Shown here: in pieces, positions 60,942-64,000 of the stretch | How the letters are laid out: each line of letters starts with the position of its first letter | How positions within the stretch are numbered: position 1 is the first letter of the stretch | Assembly (NCBI GenBank): GCA_947652115.1 | Contig: OX393566.1 | Span: 13,374,651 to 13,438,650, forward strand | Source: Blastomussa wellsi | Taxonomy: Eukaryota > Cnidaria > Anthozoa > Scleractinia > Plerogyridae | DNA length: 64,000 nt | Direction of reading: 5' to 3' | The notes under the pieces: model-generated | Databases searched by the model: none | What the model saw: only the letters and a program-made list of their open reading frames with translations | Told to the model about the DNA's origin: nothing | Translations under genes and position numbers: made by a program

Positions 60942-63113
60942 TTAATTATATTGAATCAAAGTGGCTGTGAGCCACTGAACTCGTGAATGAAAGAGTGTAA
61001 ATGGTGAGGACCAAGTTGTGCAAATCCATTCAGTATCATTGACACTTCTTAAACCCATGACACAAGACTTGACAACATCTTGTGAACATGCCTTGTACTT
61101 GTTAGCATTACATTTGACTACCGAGGACCTATACCACAACTGGTCACAACAGGTACATATATATTCTGGGCCACATTCAATGTTATTGTGAAACAAACTT
61201 ATCATAGAACTTTTATTGTCTTCCTGTGCTTGTAACTGATCATTGACATTTGTTGGGAGCGATGCACTTTCGTTGCTTACTATTTTCCTAATTTTAGTTT
61301 GTCTGTTTACTTGCCTAATGTGTTCTGGGTTATCTGCTTTTCGTTTCCTAAAGGTTTGTTTATCAATTTGTTTTCTGTGTTCTGGGTTCTTTGCTTTGCG
61401 TTTTCTAAACGACTGTTTGTTAATTTCCCTTATGAGTTCTGGATTCTGTGCTTTCCGTTTTCTAAAGGACTGTTTGTTAATTTCTTTTGCATGTTCTGGG
61501 TCAGTCATGTTTCTTTTTTGGACAGCTCTGTTCTTGTTCTCCCTAGTTGCTTCATTATTATTGTACCGTTGCACAAAAGATTCATTTTCTCTTTTTCTAA
61601 ATTCTGCGTCAGCTCTTCTCTTTTTCATGTATTTTTTCATGTAAGCCCTGCGCTTTTCATTTTTATCAATTACCTGTAGTTTGTCTTTAACTAAAGTTTG
61701 ATCACATTGTTTCTTGCTTGGTAACTCAGAACTTCTTTTTTCTTCTGTAGACACATAATGAGTCTCACCTATGTGCCCAATGTAAATAGTTCTGCATTCT
61801 CTTGTGACAATCGCTGGTTGAACAACAGTAACAGGAGCAAAAGTGTCACTTGATTCAGCAATATGAATTGATAAATTGAGGCAATTGGCCACTGCTTGAA
61901 TTATAATTGCATCAGCCCATGTTCCCGGACGTGACATGTTATTCAAATATTCTTGCCAAGAATGGTCAGTATTACTCTCTATAAATTGTTCAGGATTATG
62001 CAGTAAATACTGAATGCCAAGGCTACGTATATAAAAATGGTTATTTGGATTGCTGTAGAGTTGGTGGGATACTGCTCGGAAAAGGCAATCTCCACCTGCG
62101 CCCACGTCAAGAGCAGTTCTATTTAATTCAGACAACCTTGTTTCTAGTAGTGAAACTGAATTGGCAACTGAGCCACCATCTGCTGGTAAATCAGTATTAA
62201 CAGTGTACAGATCTGATGGACCTGGGTTCTCTTCAACATCACCACTTAGAGATATAACTCTAAAAGATACATGATGGGTTTGTTTTAATTCTTTTAGCAT
62301 TCTGTCATCAACATAAATGCAAAACAATGGTGACTTCTTATGCTTCAATGTCCTCAGTTGCACAACAGCTAAGTACAAGTTTGGCTTCACAAAGCACTCT
62401 TTTGAGGATAATGCACAATTTGATCTGGCCAACCATTCAGTGAAATAATATCGATTATACTCACACAACATAAGTTTAAGCTTTGATGAATTAGGAATAC
62501 ATTTCTTAAGGTATGATTTGGCAGCATTTCGTATTACTCTTGTCTTTCTAAATAGTTTGATTACTTTCCTATAAGGAATTCTGGAAGGTTCTCTTTCGCG
62601 TTTCTTTCTAGAAATATGCAACTTAGAAACAAGCCTTGCCCTTGACATCCTGTTACACTTTTCCATTTCATTTGTATGCAAAGCACAAGTGCTTATTTGT
62701 TCGTATTTGGCTTTGATTTGTACATATGTGGCTTTGATTTGCTCATATTTGGCTTTGATTTGTACATATGTGGCTTTGATTTGCTCATATTTGGCTTTCA
62801 TTTGCTGACATTTGGCTTTGATCACTTGGCATTTGTATTTGGCTTTCTCGCTTTCCATAGTGATGGCACAGCCCCAGCGAGCGGGGGATTCGACATACGC
62901 TCGGTACGTCTCCTTGCCTTTCAAATTACCCTGGCAAGTGAACGGTTCTTCTGATGTTTCTGTCCCTGAATATACACGGGACTTATTATGAACATCTCCA
63001 TTTGTACATATACAGGCATTCATAGTGCTAAAAATCTTGTTGATCACAATACACAATTCTCTCAGATCAGTGCGCAACACAAAATGGCGATTTGCAACGC
63101 TTGCACAAACCAT
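60942..63113 (-). CDS. 2A-OTU protein, N-terminal part of a Helitron-type element
   Basis: A 723-residue frame, antisense to TTLL1. Residues about 88-145 are a repeat of 14 residues (IKAKYEQIKATYVQ) suited to a coiled coil. Residues 290-299 are a canonical 2A motif (SGDVEENPGP, nt 62217-62246), which makes ribosomes skip the Gly-Pro bond and would release two proteins. The downstream one starts with an OTU-like cysteine-protease domain (GGDCLFRAVSHQLY with Cys343; GETHYVS with the His). Next come basic repeats (INKQSFRKRKA with NPE) and a CTCCDQLWYRSSVVKCN zinc segment that, from memory, precedes the Rep domain of Helitrons. The Rep and helicase are absent: the frame ends about 25 residues after ICTT. 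The Asp of the usual OTU D-x2-C is Gly here (G340). Confidence 0.75.
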   Translation of the reverse strand: MVCASVANRHFVLRTDLRELCIVINKIFSTMNACICTNGDVHNKSRVYSGTETSEEPFTCQGNLKGKETYRAYVESPARWGCAITMESEKAKYKCQVIKAKCQQMKAKYEQIKATYVQIKAKYEQIKATYVQIKAKYEQISTCALHTNEMEKCNRMSRARLVSKLHISRKKREREPSRIPYRKVIKLFRKTRVIRNAAKSYLKKCIPNSSKLKLMLCEYNRYYFTEWLARSNCALSSKECFVKPNLYLAVVQLRTLKHKKSPLFCIYVDDRMLKELKQTHHVSFRVISLSGDVEENPGPSDLYTVNTDLPADGGSVANSVSLLETRLSELNRTALDVGAGGDCLFRAVSHQLYSNPNNHFYIRSLGIQYLLHNPEQFIESNTDHSWQEYLNNMSRPGTWADAIIIQAVANCLNLSIHIAESSDTFAPVTVVQPAIVTRECRTIYIGHIGETHYVSTEEKRSSELPSKKQCDQTLVKDKLQVIDKNEKRRAYMKKYMKKRRADAEFRKRENESFVQRYNNNEATRENKNRAVQKRNMTDPEHAKEINKQSFRKRKAQNPELIREINKQSFRKRKAKNPEHRKQIDKQTFRKRKADNPEHIRQVNRQTKIRKIVSNESASLPTNVNDQLQAQEDNKSSMISLFHNNIECGPEYICTCCDQLWYRSSVVKCNANKYKACSQDVVKSCVMGLRSVNDTEWICTTWSSPFTLFHSRVQWLTATLIQYN
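62690..62830 (-). repeat. 42 bp tandem repeat coding for the coiled-coil-like segment
   Basis: TTTGATTTGTACATATGTGG and CTTTGATTTGCTCATATTTG alternate on the plus strand. Each 42 bp pair codes for 14 residues, so the frame is preserved. Confidence 0.88.
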
Positions 63114-63199
63114 GTGCTTAGTCAGGTGACTTTAACGAGTAATTCCCGAACACCACCGATTGCGAAGCACAATCGATCTAGCTCCAAACACAATTAAAT

Positions 63200-64000
63200 A
63201 AATTGACTTTCAAAATAAATGAACAACGTTTCGAGTTTATACATAAAAAAATTGGATTGTACATTCTAAAAGCCTACCTGTGTTTATGAAGGTTGCGAGG
63301 CAAGAACCATGAAGACTTTCCCCGACTCAAAACAAGCGATGCGAGGGGTCTTCATCGCAGGCTAGCTGGATTCCACGAGTAAATTCACGAAACGATTAGC
63401 TGACATGAAGTGTTCCCCGGCCGCAAAACAAACGATGTTATGTAGGTTGGGAAGCAAGAACCATGAAGACTTTCCACGGCCTCAAAACGTATGATGCTAG
63501 CTGAAGTCGACAATTAAATTCGCAGAACGATTCGCTGAAGTAAACAAGAACCATGAAGACTTCTCCGGCCGCAAAACAAACGATGTTATGTAGATTGCGA
63601 AGCAAGAACCATGAAGACTTTCCACGGCCTCAAAGCACGGCCTCAAAACGTATGATGCTAGCTGAAGTCGACAATTAAATTCGCAGAACGATTCGCTGAA
63701 GTAAACAAGAACCATGAAGACTTCTCCGGCCGCAAAACAAACGATGTTATGTAGATTGCGAAGCAAGAACCATGAAGACTTTCCACGGCCTCAAAGCATA
63801 TGCAAGTTCACGAGTAAATTTGCACAACGATTCGCTAAAGGAATAGAGTAAGCTCAAAATTTAAAAAGTCACCGTAGATCGTCCAAATAGCCAGCCGAGT
63901 TCAAAACACAACCTCGTTCCCAGGGTCTCTCCCTTGGAATTAGAGCCCGCGATACATGGCGATAGTACTTGAACGATACAAATTGTGCACTAGTCAGCGG
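63200..64000. repeat. About 155 bp tandem repeat, four copies, upstream of the 2A-OTU ORF
   Basis: 63288-63830 repeats GCAAGAACCATGAAGACTTT with CCGGCCGCAAAACAAACGAT at 150-160 bp spacing. The last two copies are nearly identical. It lies 5' of the minus-strand ORF and may be the leader of the element. 63841-64000 is unassigned. Confidence 0.8.

Overview
The window is eukaryotic: an AT-rich stretch of animal genome, most likely from an anthozoan cnidarian such as a stony coral. The kind of organism is inferred from the mix of spliced metazoan genes, Penelope-like, gypsy, LINE, Helitron, Kolobok-like and hAT-like elements, tRNA-derived SINEs and very many foldback MITEs. No species can be named from the sequence alone.

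Two host genes can be read with confidence. They sit head to head around 19.5 kb. On the minus strand, 16575-19478 is one uninterrupted reading frame for PGAP1, the GPI inositol-deacylase of the ER. On the plus strand, 13 exons from 19724 to 59676 encode TTLL1, the catalytic subunit of the tubulin polyglutamylase complex. Every exon junction was checked for GT/AG and for phase, and all 13 join in frame for about 380 codons. The last coding exon or exons lie beyond 59676, probably outside the window. The two genes have unrelated jobs and share only the roughly 250-390 bp between their starts.

Nearly everything else is mobile DNA. From 1 to 2.95 kb there is a Penelope 3' piece, a 1.08 kb foldback and related repeats. 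From 2953 to 10254 lies a young Ty3/gypsy retrotransposon with 226 bp LTRs that differ at one base and a CTTA target duplication. It has a gag frame, a textbook -1 frameshift signal, a MYND zinc finger fused in front of the protease, RT/RNase H, and an integrase cut off by a frameshift. From 10.3 to 16.5 kb are MITEs, a LINE remnant and a SINE.

The TTLL1 introns hold a 40 bp minisatellite, a 1.78 kb TA-flanked element, a broken APE-type LINE with a MITE inside it, a 1.84 kb TTAA-flanked element with a THAP-like ORF (Kolobok-like), a 5'-truncated Penelope element with its GIY-YIG domain, a 1.5 kb C+A-rich minisatellite, and a SINE with a perfect 13 bp duplication. They also hold two opposed gypsy relics, a 24 bp coding-like satellite, and several near-perfect hairpins.

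From 60942 to 63113, antisense to TTLL1, is a 723-residue ORF that looks like the N-terminal half of a Helitron protein. It combines a 14-residue coiled-coil-like repeat, a canonical 2A ribosome-skipping motif, an OTU-like domain and basic repeats. The strongest candidates for something not yet described are the gypsy frameshift/MYND arrangement and the 2A-OTU protein.
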